This document shows, one piece after another, positions 1 through 5,513 of a stretch of 5,515 nt of DNA. This DNA comes from an uncultured Desulfobacca sp. (GTDB lineage: Bacteria; Desulfobacterota; Desulfobaccia; Desulfobaccales; Desulfobaccaceae). Every line of letters starts with the position of its first letter. The first letter of the stretch is position 1. The stretch covers positions 1 through 5,515 of the forward strand of contig CALGOE010000065.1 of NCBI GenBank assembly GCA_937958145.1, read 5' to 3'. A program made the position numbers and the translations under genes. The notes under the pieces were generated by a model that did no database searches, was not told where the DNA came from, and was given only the letters and a program-made list of their open reading frames with translations.

Positions 1-493
1 CGATGATCAAGGCGGCGGTCTGGGCCTTGAGGTGTTCCCGGGCAAAGCGGGCCGCCACCTTGCCCTGGAGGGTATCCACAAAACAGGCGCGGAAGGCGTA
101 CTGCCGGTTTTGGGTGACCAGGGGGTTGGTGGCCGTGGGAGTGATATTGGGCAGGCGGGCCCGTTCGGCGATGGGGGTGCCGGCCAGGGTATTGCCGCTG
201 ATGACTTCGCCGATAATGGCCGCCACTTTATCCCGTTCGATGAGGCGGCTGACGGCGTTGGCAGCTTCGATTTTATCGCTTTTGGTATCCACCAGTATCA
301 GTTTCACGGGTTTCCCCAGGACGTGGGGCTGCAGGCGGTGGGCAAGGTCGATACCCTTCCAGGTCACCTGCCCCATGGCGGCGGCGGCTCCGGTCATGGG
401 AATATAGCAGCCCAGACGGATTTCCTGGCCCAGGGCGGCGGGCGCAACGGTCAAGAAGAGGAGGAACGTCAGACCGGCGAGATATGTTCTCAT
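1..493 (-). CDS. ABC-transporter periplasmic substrate-binding protein, LivK/branched-chain amino acid type (N-terminal part)
   Basis: The first 164 codons of a leftward gene whose 3' end lies outside the window. Residues 1-22 form a signal peptide: a short basic start (MRTY), a hydrophobic core LAGLTFLLFLTVA, and a probable cleavage near AALG/QE. The mature part begins EIRLGCYIPMTGAAAAMGQ, the usual first strand and ligand-loop opening of type 1 periplasmic binding proteins (Peripla_BP_6 family), followed by a GIDLA helix, LILVDTKSDKIEAANAVSRLI (67-85 region), an AAIIGEVISGNT segment (91-102) and LPNITPTATNPLVT (114-127), all in the family's usual order. Such proteins capture amino acids, amides or similar small solutes and pass them to an ABC permease; the ligand cannot be read from this part. 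ATG at 493 is preceded by AAGGA (503-507) at 9 nt. It lies 19 bp after the corA stop, so it is probably transcribed with corA. No transporter permease gene is visible in the window. Confidence 0.9.
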   Translation of the reverse strand, partial: MRTYLAGLTFLLFLTVAPAALGQEIRLGCYIPMTGAAAAMGQVTWKGIDLAHRLQPHVLGKPVKLILVDTKSDKIEAANAVSRLIERDKVAAIIGEVISGNTLAGTPIAERARLPNITPTATNPLVTQNRQYAFRACFVDTLQGKVAARFAREHLKAQTAALII

Positions 494-512
494 TGACAAT
501 GATCCTTGTTGT

Positions 513-1577
513 TTAAAGCCAGTTTTTTTTGCGGAAATAGAGGACCATAACCAGGACGGTCAGGGCCATCAGTCCCAGGGCAAAGGGATAACCGAGGTAC
601 CATTCGAGTTCGGGCATATTCCAAGGGGAGGCCTCGGTCTTGAAATTCATGCCATAGACTCCGGCGATGAAGGTCAAGGGCATGAAAACGGTGGCAATGA
701 TCGTGAGGACCTTCATGATCTCGTTGAGGCGGTTGTTGATGCTGGACAGATAGACCTCGATGAGGCCGCTGGCCATATCCCGGTAATTCTCCATGAGATC
801 GATGATCTGAAAGGCGTGGTCGCCGCAGTCGCGCAAAAAGAGCCGGGTATGATCGCGGATCAGGGGGGTTTCCTGGGTCAAGAGGTTGTTGACCACTTCC
901 CGCAGCGGCCAGAGGATACGCCGGCCCTTGAGCAGCAGTCGCCGCAACTGTTGCAATTCGTGGATCATGGCGCCATCGGGTTTCAGCAACAGGCGGTCTT
1001 CCAGTTCCTCGAGGCGGTCGCCGAAATCCTCCAGGAGGGGGAACCAGGTATCGACGATGTAATCGATGAGGGCATAGGCCAGGTAATCGGGGCCGCGCTG
1101 CTGGCTTTGGCCCTGCCAATGGCGCAACCGCTCTCGAATGGGGGCGAAATAGTCGTTATGGGTTTCCTGGATGCTCAGGAGATAATCGGGCCCCAAAAAG
1201 AGGCTGATCTGTTCGTCGGCAAAATCGGCCGGGTTATGGACGAGACGGCAGACAATGAACAGATACCCGGGGTAGTCATCGACTTTAATGGAGGTCCGGC
1301 ATTCCAGGATGTCCTCCAGGGCCAGGGGGTGCAGGCCCAGGGCGGTGCCCAGGTTTTGGATGAGGTCCAGGTCCTGGAGTCCCTGGAGGTGCAGCCATTT
1401 GATGCCGGGACGGTCCTTGCAGTCCAGAAATTGGGCCACGGTCAGGTTGTCCTGTTCCACCGGGGTTTCGCCGCCATAGCAGATGAGGCGCAGACGGGAG
1501 GGGTAGACCTCGCGGGCGCGACAAGGAACCAAGGAGCCGGGCGGACTGCCGGGCGGTGGAAAGATGGTTGCAGTCAT
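513..1577 (-). CDS. corA: CorA-family magnesium/cobalt channel
   Basis: Encodes a 354-residue inner-membrane channel for Mg2+ (also Co2+/Ni2+ in the family), which acts as a homopentamer. Residues 1 to about 285 form the cytoplasmic domain: an alpha/beta part (for example HPLALEDILE and DDYPGYLFIVCRL) followed by long helices rich in charged residues, including a DFGDRLEELEDRLL stretch. Transmembrane segment 1 is about 290-308 and ends in the signature YGMNF (308-312), the GMN selectivity loop. The periplasmic loop carries MPEL (321-324), the second conserved motif, and segment 2 is about 330-348, with a basic RKKNWL tail. Length matches well-studied CorA proteins (about 350 residues), so the gene looks intact. 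The start at 1577 has no clear Shine-Dalgarno sequence and the first 20 residues are proline-rich, so the true start could lie slightly inside. A promoter reading into it is at 1649-1677. The binding-protein gene follows 19 bp downstream. Confidence 0.95.
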   Translation of the reverse strand: MTATIFPPPGSPPGSLVPCRAREVYPSRLRLICYGGETPVEQDNLTVAQFLDCKDRPGIKWLHLQGLQDLDLIQNLGTALGLHPLALEDILECRTSIKVDDYPGYLFIVCRLVHNPADFADEQISLFLGPDYLLSIQETHNDYFAPIRERLRHWQGQSQQRGPDYLAYALIDYIVDTWFPLLEDFGDRLEELEDRLLLKPDGAMIHELQQLRRLLLKGRRILWPLREVVNNLLTQETPLIRDHTRLFLRDCGDHAFQIIDLMENYRDMASGLIEVYLSSINNRLNEIMKVLTIIATVFMPLTFIAGVYGMNFKTEASPWNMPELEWYLGYPFALGLMALTVLVMVLYFRKKNWL

Positions 1578-1624
1578 TGACGGAATTTTTACAGCAACAA
1601 AGGTTTGCGCGGCTGGGGCTCTCT

Positions 1625-1635
1625 GGTAATTTACC
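1625..1635. repeat. Small perfect inverted repeat in the corA leader
   Basis: The arms GGTAA and TTACC surround one central T. On the corA strand this falls about 8-18 nt after the predicted transcription start, a position where a repressor could bind or a tiny RNA hairpin could form. A second pair of complementary 5-mers, ACAGC (1591-1595) and GCTGT (1636-1640), could close a larger leader hairpin. Both are short and may be chance; I do not recognise a known magnesium riboswitch here. Confidence 0.25.
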
Positions 1636-1648
1636 GCTGTGTCTGTAT

Positions 1649-1677
1649 ATTATCGCTTGTCCGACATTATTTAACAA
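1649..1677 (-). promoter_or_regulatory. Predicted sigma70-type promoter for corA
   Basis: Read on the minus strand: a -35 element TTGTTA (1672-1677, 4 of 6 consensus), a 17-bp spacer and a -10 element GATAAT (1649-1654, 5 of 6). Transcription would start near 1642 and give a leader of about 65 nt before the corA ATG. It lies in an AT-rich island of otherwise GC-rich DNA, directly upstream of the gene and in the correct orientation. Confidence 0.6.
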
Positions 1678-1686
1678 GATTATAAT
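1657..1686 (+). promoter_or_regulatory. Predicted sigma70-type promoter for the adenosine-specific kinase gene
   Basis: A -35 element TTGTCC (1657-1662, 4 of 6 consensus), an 18-bp spacer and a perfect -10 element TATAAT (1681-1686). The start point would be near 1693, about 40 nt before the ATG at 1734. Its -35 and spacer lie within the opposing corA promoter, so the two are interleaved. Confidence 0.65.
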
Positions 1687-1721
1687 TGCACTGATGCAGG
1701 CTGCAGGTAAGGTCAAGGAAG

Positions 1722-1729
1722 GGAGGAGG
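1722..1729 (+). promoter_or_regulatory. Strong ribosome-binding site of the adenosine-specific kinase gene
   Basis: GGAGGAGG holds two overlapping Shine-Dalgarno cores; GGAGG at 1722-1726 is 7 nt from the ATG at 1734. It fixes that start and predicts efficient translation, in contrast to the weak or absent sites before corA and the nucleotidyltransferase gene. Confidence 0.8.
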
Positions 1730-1733
1730 GCGA

Positions 1734-2216
1734 ATGGAGCTAAAAACGGTTGACATCGTGATACCCGAGGGGGCCAACCTCATTTTGGGGCATGCCCACT
1801 TTATCAAGACTGTGGAAGATCTGTATGAAATCATGGTGACGGCCGGCCTGGGGGTGCAGTTTGGCCTGGCCTTTTGTGAGGCTTCGGGGGAATGCCTGAT
1901 CCGGGTGGAAGGGAACGACCAGGAACTGATGGCGGCGGCGACGGAGAACGCCCGGAGACTGGCGGCCGGCCACACCTTCAATATCCTGCTGCGTCAGGCC
2001 TTTCCCATTAATATGCTCAATGCCATCAAACAGTGCCAGGAGGTCTGTACTATCCACTGCGCCACGGCCAATCCGGTGCAGGCGGTGGTGGCGGAAACCC
2101 AGCAGGGGAGGGGGATTTTAGGGGTCATCGACGGCTTTGCGCCCAAGGGGGTGGAGCAGGAGGCGGGCCGGGCCTGGCGTTATGATATCCTGCGCAAACT
2201 CCAGTACAAGAGATAG
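1734..2216 (+). CDS. Adenosine-specific kinase (Adenosine_kin / DUF355 family)
   Basis: A 160-residue protein matching, by its motifs, the small adenosine-specific kinase family (Pfam Adenosine_kin) known structurally from the archaeon Pyrobaculum aerophilum. Family members are thought to phosphorylate adenosine in the cytoplasm and are unrelated to ribokinase-type adenosine kinases. Recognisable blocks in order: PEGANLILGHAHFIKTVEDL (11-30), RVEGND (57-62), AAGHTFNILL (77-86), FPINMLNAIKQCQEVC (90-105), HCATANPVQAVVAET (108-122) and the hallmark GRGILGVIDGFAPKGVE (125-141). Length is about normal for the family and nothing looks broken. There is no signal peptide or membrane segment. The start is set by a strong ribosome-binding site and the gene has its own promoter in the divergent corA region. 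The biochemical role rests on few characterised members, so the family assignment is firmer than the reaction. Confidence 0.9.
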   Translation: MELKTVDIVIPEGANLILGHAHFIKTVEDLYEIMVTAGLGVQFGLAFCEASGECLIRVEGNDQELMAAATENARRLAAGHTFNILLRQAFPINMLNAIKQCQEVCTIHCATANPVQAVVAETQQGRGILGVIDGFAPKGVEQEAGRAWRYDILRKLQYKR

Positions 2217-2263
2217 GGGGAGGGGTGGGAACCGTGGCCTTTCCTGACCAGGAGAGAGATCAG

Positions 2264-2323
2264 GTGGACGGGGTCGTTCGATCCTCCCGGCGGGGCGGGG
2301 CGGCGGGCTGCCGGCGGCGATGA
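2264..2323 (+). CDS. Possible 19-codon ORF translationally coupled to the nucleotidyltransferase
   Basis: A GTG at 2264 follows a good Shine-Dalgarno sequence, GGAGAG (2251-2256), at 7 nt. The frame runs 19 codons and stops with TGA at 2321-2323, overlapping the ATG of the next gene at 2320 as ATGA. The peptide would be arginine-rich (VRSSRRGG near the middle, CRRR at the end), with no recognisable domain. The nucleotidyltransferase itself has no evident ribosome-binding site, so reading this frame could deliver ribosomes to it. The complementary 5-mers CCTGA (2243-2247) and TCAGG (2260-2264) flank the Shine-Dalgarno site and could expose or hide it. It may also be the decayed end of an older gene, or chance. 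Confidence 0.25.
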   Translation: MDGVVRSSRRGGAAGCRRR

Positions 2324-3279
2324 AGACCGCGGTTATTTTGGCGGCGGGTTTGGGGACCCGGCTGCGGCCGTTGACCTATCAGGTTCCCAAGCCCCTGTTT
2401 CCCATCCTGAACCGGCCGCTGCTGGGGCTGTTGATGGCCCAGTTGGCTGCGGCCGGCTGCCGACGGGTGGCGGTCAATACCCATCACCGGGGCGAGGCCA
2501 TCCGGGAGTTTGTGGGGTCGCAGGCGCCGTCATCTTTGGAAGTCCTGGTCCGGCACGAGCCGATGATTTTGGGCACCGGCGGCGGCTTGCGCAATCTGGC
2601 CGATGTTTTGGGGGACGAGCCTGTTTTAGTTATCAACGGCGATATTGTCACCGATATAGAATTAGCGGGGGTGTGCGCCGGGCATGAGGAGGAGGCCCTG
2701 GCGACGCTTTTGCTTCATGATTACCCTCGGTTTAACAATGTCTGGCTGGATGCGGCCGGTGGGATTCGGGGTTTTGGCCAGCGGCCGGCGGCGGCAGGGG
2801 TTTTGCCGCGGCCGTTGGCATTTACCGGCATCCAGGTGGTTTCGCCCCGTGTTTGGCAGCGCATGCCTGCGGGGCAGTTTATCAATATTATTGATACGTA
2901 TCGCCAGGCCATCGCCGGTGGGGAGAGAGTGGCGGCCCTGGTGGGCCGGGACTTTTTTTGGCAGGATATCGGCACGCCGGCTGATTATGTGGAGATTCAT
3001 GGCCGTCTGCTGCGGAGGGAGATTCCCCGGTTGGAGGGTTTTTTCCCGCGGATCCAGGACCCCTTTCTGGGGCCGGAGGTCGTGGTGGGGCGCCACGGGC
3101 ATTGGGGCGGGGGTGTTTGTCTGGGGGCGGGGGTGCGACTGGGTGACGGGGTCAGCCTGAAGAATACTGTGGTCTGGTCGGGGGCGGAGTTGGCGTCAGG
3201 TGTGAGCCTGGAGAATTGCATCGTGGGTCAAAATGTTAAGGTGACGGCATCGGCCCGGGGGGAGTGTTTGCTGCCATGA
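2320..3279 (+). CDS. MurU-like sugar-1-phosphate nucleotidyltransferase with left-handed beta-helix tail
   Basis: A 319-residue cytoplasmic enzyme that would join a sugar-1-phosphate and an NTP into an NDP-sugar plus pyrophosphate. Residues 1 to about 230 are the Rossmann-like NTP_transferase domain: LAAGLGTRLRPLT (7-19) binds the nucleotide phosphates, PKP (23-25) carries the conserved lysine, GTGGGL (85-90) contacts the base or sugar, INGD (105-108) supplies a metal-binding aspartate, FTGIQVV (168-174) lines the sugar pocket, and WQDIGTP (214-220) supplies the second metal aspartate. From about 247 to 309 a run of hexapeptide-like turns (LGAGVRLGDGVSL, GAELASGVSLENC) forms a left-handed beta helix, which the shortest MurU enzymes lack. 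Substrate is uncertain: MurNAc-, mannose- and heptose-1-phosphate enzymes share these motifs. MurU usually has a kinase partner (AmgK); none is next to it here. The start lacks a Shine-Dalgarno site, and an in-frame TGA at 2245 with no ATG, GTG or TTG in between rules out an earlier normal start. Its TGA overlaps the next ATG. Confidence 0.9.
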   Translation: MKTAVILAAGLGTRLRPLTYQVPKPLFPILNRPLLGLLMAQLAAAGCRRVAVNTHHRGEAIREFVGSQAPSSLEVLVRHEPMILGTGGGLRNLADVLGDEPVLVINGDIVTDIELAGVCAGHEEEALATLLLHDYPRFNNVWLDAAGGIRGFGQRPAAAGVLPRPLAFTGIQVVSPRVWQRMPAGQFINIIDTYRQAIAGGERVAALVGRDFFWQDIGTPADYVEIHGRLLRREIPRLEGFFPRIQDPFLGPEVVVGRHGHWGGGVCLGAGVRLGDGVSLKNTVVWSGAELASGVSLENCIVGQNVKVTASARGECLLP

Positions 3280-4115
3280 TCATTCGCTGTTACGGCGCCC
3301 GGGGGTCCATCCCGGTATCCGGTCCGGAGTATCTCCGCTACGGGGGGGACACCACCTGTTGGGAAATCCGGAGCTGCGACGATGACATCATTATTCTGGA
3401 TGCCGGTTCGGGCATCAGGCGGCTGGGGAACCGGCTGCTGCGGGAAAAGCGTTTTGACTGCACCCTGTTTCTGACCCACTCCCATTGGGACCACATCCTG
3501 GGCTTTCCGTTTTTCAAACCCATTTATGATGCCCGGACCACCATTGGTATCCGGGGCTGCAATGAGGCCCAGGGGGATCTGAAGAAACTGCTGGCGCGGG
3601 CCATGAGCGGTCCTTATTTCCCGGTCAATTTTGATTCGTTGGCCGCCACCATCACCTATGAAGACGACTGCGTTTTGAGTTATCACGTCGGTCCCGTGGA
3701 GGTCTGGCCCATTCCCCTCAGCCATCCCAACGGCGGCCAGGGGTATAAGCTCGTGGAGGATGGCAAGAGCTTTGTGTTTTTGACGGACAACGAATTGGGC
3801 TACCGGCACCGGGGAGGGCTGGGGCCGGAGGCCTATGTGGAGTTTGCCCGGGGTGCGGACCTTTTCATCCATGATGCGGAATATACGCCGGAGGAATACC
3901 GGCACACCCGCACCTGGGGGCACTCAACTTACCTGGACGCTTTGGCCGTGGCGATCCAAGCCCGGGTGCGTAGTTTCGGTCTCTACCATCACAATCAGGA
4001 TCGGGATGATGCCGGGGTGGACGGCATGGTGGCCCATTGTCAGGAATTGGTGGCAGCGCAAGGCATTGCCCTGGAAGTTTTCGCCGTGACCCAGGAGATG
4101 GAGTGGGTTCTTTGA
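3276..4115 (+). CDS. MBL-fold metallo-hydrolase, cyclic-phosphodiesterase/RNase Z-like branch
   Basis: A 279-residue metallo-beta-lactamase-fold protein. The N-terminus, MIIRCYGARGSIPVSGPEYL followed by RYGGDTTC, is the characteristic opening of a widespread bacterial subgroup often annotated as MBL-fold metallo-hydrolase or phosphodiesterase. Metal ligands are visible: LDAGSG (41-46), THSHWDH (67-73, the HxHxDH motif), LSHP with H150, the FLTDNE and HDAEY aspartates (D171 and D200), WGHSTY (H216), and the late GLYHHNQDRDD (236-245). All zinc-site positions are present, so it should be an active two-metal hydrolase, probably of a phosphodiester; the substrate is unknown. No signal peptide is seen, so it is likely cytoplasmic. 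I place the start at ATG 3276, which overlaps the preceding TGA as ATGA and gives the family's normal N-terminus. An in-frame GTG at 3264 would add only four residues. The overlap implies translational coupling with the nucleotidyltransferase. Confidence 0.88.
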   Translation: MIIRCYGARGSIPVSGPEYLRYGGDTTCWEIRSCDDDIIILDAGSGIRRLGNRLLREKRFDCTLFLTHSHWDHILGFPFFKPIYDARTTIGIRGCNEAQGDLKKLLARAMSGPYFPVNFDSLAATITYEDDCVLSYHVGPVEVWPIPLSHPNGGQGYKLVEDGKSFVFLTDNELGYRHRGGLGPEAYVEFARGADLFIHDAEYTPEEYRHTRTWGHSTYLDALAVAIQARVRSFGLYHHNQDRDDAGVDGMVAHCQELVAAQGIALEVFAVTQEMEWVL

Positions 4116-4178
4116 GGAACGTTGTGCCGGCCATCCCCCGGGTCGCCTTTGTCAACGACGGGCCATGGTTCGGCCTGC

Positions 4179-5258
4179 TTAAAAGCGGGCGTAGGTCAGG
4201 CCGTCTTTTTCAAATTCGGTGATGATTTCTTCCGTTAAGGTGGGCCGGATCTTGGGGATGATCTCCAGGATGGTGGCGGTGGTCACCTTGTAGTCGGTGC
4301 CGGTGGCCAGCTCCTGTTCGAAGGCGTATTGGGCCACCTGCTGGAAGAGGTATTCCAGGTCGGCCGGGGTGAAGCGGCCGGTCATCTTCACCAGGAGGTT
4401 GAGGTCCACCTCGCCGGCGTTGACTTTGTTGAGGTAATGCTGGACGATGGTGGCCCGTTCGTCTTCATTGAGGCCGCCCACCGGGATGATGCAGTCAAAG
4501 CGGCCGGGGCGCAGGAGGGCGTCGTCCAGCTGTCGGATATAGTTGGTGGCGCAGACCAGGAGCAGGTTCTTGCTTTCGCTTTTCAGGAGCGGCACCTGCT
4601 TGAGGAATTCGTTGGTGACGGATTTGTCCAGGCGGTCGGCTTCGTCGCGGCGGCCGGCCAGCTCTTCGAATTCATCAATAAAAATCACCGCTTCGTCCAG
4701 GGTCCGCACCTTCTCCATGATGGCTCGGAGGTTGGCCCCCATCTTGGCGGTGCCGTCCACCAGCAGCATGCTGGGGGCGATCTCGATGAACCACCAGGCC
4801 AGAATGCCGGCGATGGCTTTGGCAAAATGGGTCTTGCCGGTGCCTGGCGGTCCGAAGAAGATGATGGCCTTGGGCGGCACCACGCCGTGTTTGGTGGACA
4901 GGTCCGGCCGGGTTAGGGGCAGGATGATCTTGCGCTGGACGATCTGCTTGGGCGGCTGGGAATCGGCGATGCCGTCCCAGACCTCCCGGCTGATGGAGCG
5001 GGCCCCCAGTTCATCGAGGGTATCCTGCCGTTTGTAGGCCAGGTATTCCCGGTCAGCGAGTTCCATGTTTTCCAGGAAATCGATGCAGGCCACCCGGAAG
5101 CCCACATCCCGGCCCAGCTTTTCGGACATGAGCCATTTGTGCTGGAGGATGCGGGGCCAGAGTGCTGCGGCGGCTTCGGGTTCAAACCTGACGCCGCTCA
5201 TCTCAAAAATCTGGTCGGCCCAGACCTCGGGGGTCATGGCGTCATTTGTTGCAAGCAT
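4179..5258 (-). CDS. AAA-family ATPase with an uncharacterised N-terminal domain
   Basis: A 359-residue ATPase of the classical AAA clade (FtsH/p97/katanin-like core). The core runs from about 125 to 310: Walker A GPPGTGKT (136-143), Walker B VIFIDEFEEL (191-200, D195 and E196), sensor 1 LLVCATN (N239), the arginine-finger segment LLRPGRFD (R250, R253) and FTPADLEYLF (296-305) of the C-terminal lid. All ATPase residues are intact, so it should form an active ring, most likely a hexamer. There is no protease motif, transmembrane segment or signal peptide, so it is probably a cytoplasmic remodeller, not an FtsH. Residues 1-125 are a helical region with HKWLMSEKLGRDVGF (40-54), which I do not recognise as a standard AAA adaptor domain. 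Its target is unknown. The start at ATG 5258 has only a weak GAGAG upstream; another ATG 8 nt further up is out of frame. The gene stands alone, converging on the hydrolase gene with a 63-bp gap, and has its own promoter region. Confidence 0.88.
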   Translation of the reverse strand: MLATNDAMTPEVWADQIFEMSGVRFEPEAAAALWPRILQHKWLMSEKLGRDVGFRVACIDFLENMELADREYLAYKRQDTLDELGARSISREVWDGIADSQPPKQIVQRKIILPLTRPDLSTKHGVVPPKAIIFFGPPGTGKTHFAKAIAGILAWWFIEIAPSMLLVDGTAKMGANLRAIMEKVRTLDEAVIFIDEFEELAGRRDEADRLDKSVTNEFLKQVPLLKSESKNLLLVCATNYIRQLDDALLRPGRFDCIIPVGGLNEDERATIVQHYLNKVNAGEVDLNLLVKMTGRFTPADLEYLFQQVAQYAFEQELATGTDYKVTTATILEIIPKIRPTLTEEIITEFEKDGLTYARF

Positions 5259-5327
5259 ATGATCATTCTCTCTGAAAATCTAGAATGGGGTTCGGCGGCA
5301 AAGGCGGCTGTTGGACTGATGTTGCAG

Positions 5328-5361
5328 ATTATAAAAATAAGCCTGGGAAGACAGTTGTCAA
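5328..5361 (-). promoter_or_regulatory. Promoter elements upstream of the AAA ATPase, unusual spacing
   Basis: On the minus strand there is a perfect -35 hexamer TTGACA (5356-5361) and a perfect -10 hexamer TATAAT (5328-5333), but 22 bp apart instead of about 17. A weaker -10-like TATTTT begins 16 bp after the TTGACA. Transcription from the TATAAT would start near 5321, giving a leader of about 63 nt. The position and orientation fit the ATPase gene; which -10 is used is open. Confidence 0.5.
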
Positions 5362-5421
5362 GGGAGGAAACGGCATACTAACGCGAGCCTAGCAAGCCCA
5401 AGGTGTTTTTGTTAAGATACC

Positions 5422-5446
5422 CCGGATCCATCCGGAAACGATTTCC
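5422..5446. repeat. Two overlapping short inverted repeats
   Basis: CCGGAT/ATCCGG (5422-5435, 2-bp centre) runs directly into GGAAA/TTTCC (5434-5446, centre CGA); the two share GG at 5434-5435. Both are perfect. They could be operator sites or parts of a repeat cluster. No gene can be tied to them inside the window; an ATG at 5447 follows immediately. Confidence 0.45.
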
Positions 5447-5468
5447 ATGAGCGCTGTGGCCCTGGTGG

Positions 5469-5488
5469 CACCGGGTTTCCAGCCGGTG
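5469..5488. repeat. Inverted repeat CACCGG/CCGGTG
   Basis: Perfect 6-bp arms (5469-5474 and 5483-5488) around the 8-bp centre GTTTCCAG. It could fold as a hairpin and abuts the larger palindrome to its right, with which its right arm overlaps by two bases. It is short enough to be chance in GC-rich DNA, but its place in a cluster of palindromes makes that less likely. Confidence 0.4.
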
Positions 5489-5513
5489 GGGGCGAGCCGG
5501 CGGCTCGCCCCTA
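5487..5513. repeat. REP-like palindrome at the right edge
   Basis: Perfect 11-bp arms GGGGCGAGCCG (5489-5499) and CGGCTCGCCCC (5501-5511) flank one G. Outside them a G-T wobble and a T-A pair extend the symmetry. The right flank CCCCTAG and the GGGGCGA...TCGCCCC arms look like the extragenic palindromes scattered in many copies through some anaerobe and other bacterial genomes, often outside genes. As RNA it would fold into a very stable stem of at least nine pairs. It has no T-run after it, so it is not a standard intrinsic terminator. The element may continue past the window end. Confidence 0.6.

Noticed and set aside
490..1119. Open frame of 209 codons on the minus strand in another frame of corA
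   Set aside because: It overlaps the real corA frame on the same strand, is rich in proline and arginine as out-of-frame GC-rich DNA usually is, and has no family motif.
816..1580. Open frame of 254 codons on the plus strand opposite corA
   Set aside because: It is antisense to a gene with unmistakable CorA motifs, has no ribosome-binding site or recognisable domain, and has the low-complexity composition expected from GC-rich antisense DNA.
1578..1642. Magnesium riboswitch in the corA leader
   Set aside because: The predicted leader is only about 65 nt and shows only short possible hairpins; nothing resembles the M-box or other known magnesium-sensing leaders.
4160..4180. GGCC/GGCC hairpin in the convergent gap as a bidirectional terminator
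   Set aside because: The stem is only four pairs with a 7-nt loop and no T-run follows on either strand, so it does not meet the usual intrinsic-terminator pattern.
4329..4916. Open frame of 195 codons on the plus strand opposite the AAA ATPase core
   Set aside because: It lies wholly antisense to the Walker and sensor motifs of an intact ATPase and its translation shows no domain, only H/G/E/V-rich sequence mirroring the ATPase codons.
5139..5381. Open frame of 80 codons on the plus strand spanning the start of the ATPase gene and its promoter
   Set aside because: Its first half is antisense to the ATPase N-terminus and its second half covers the promoter elements; there is no Shine-Dalgarno site or recognisable product.
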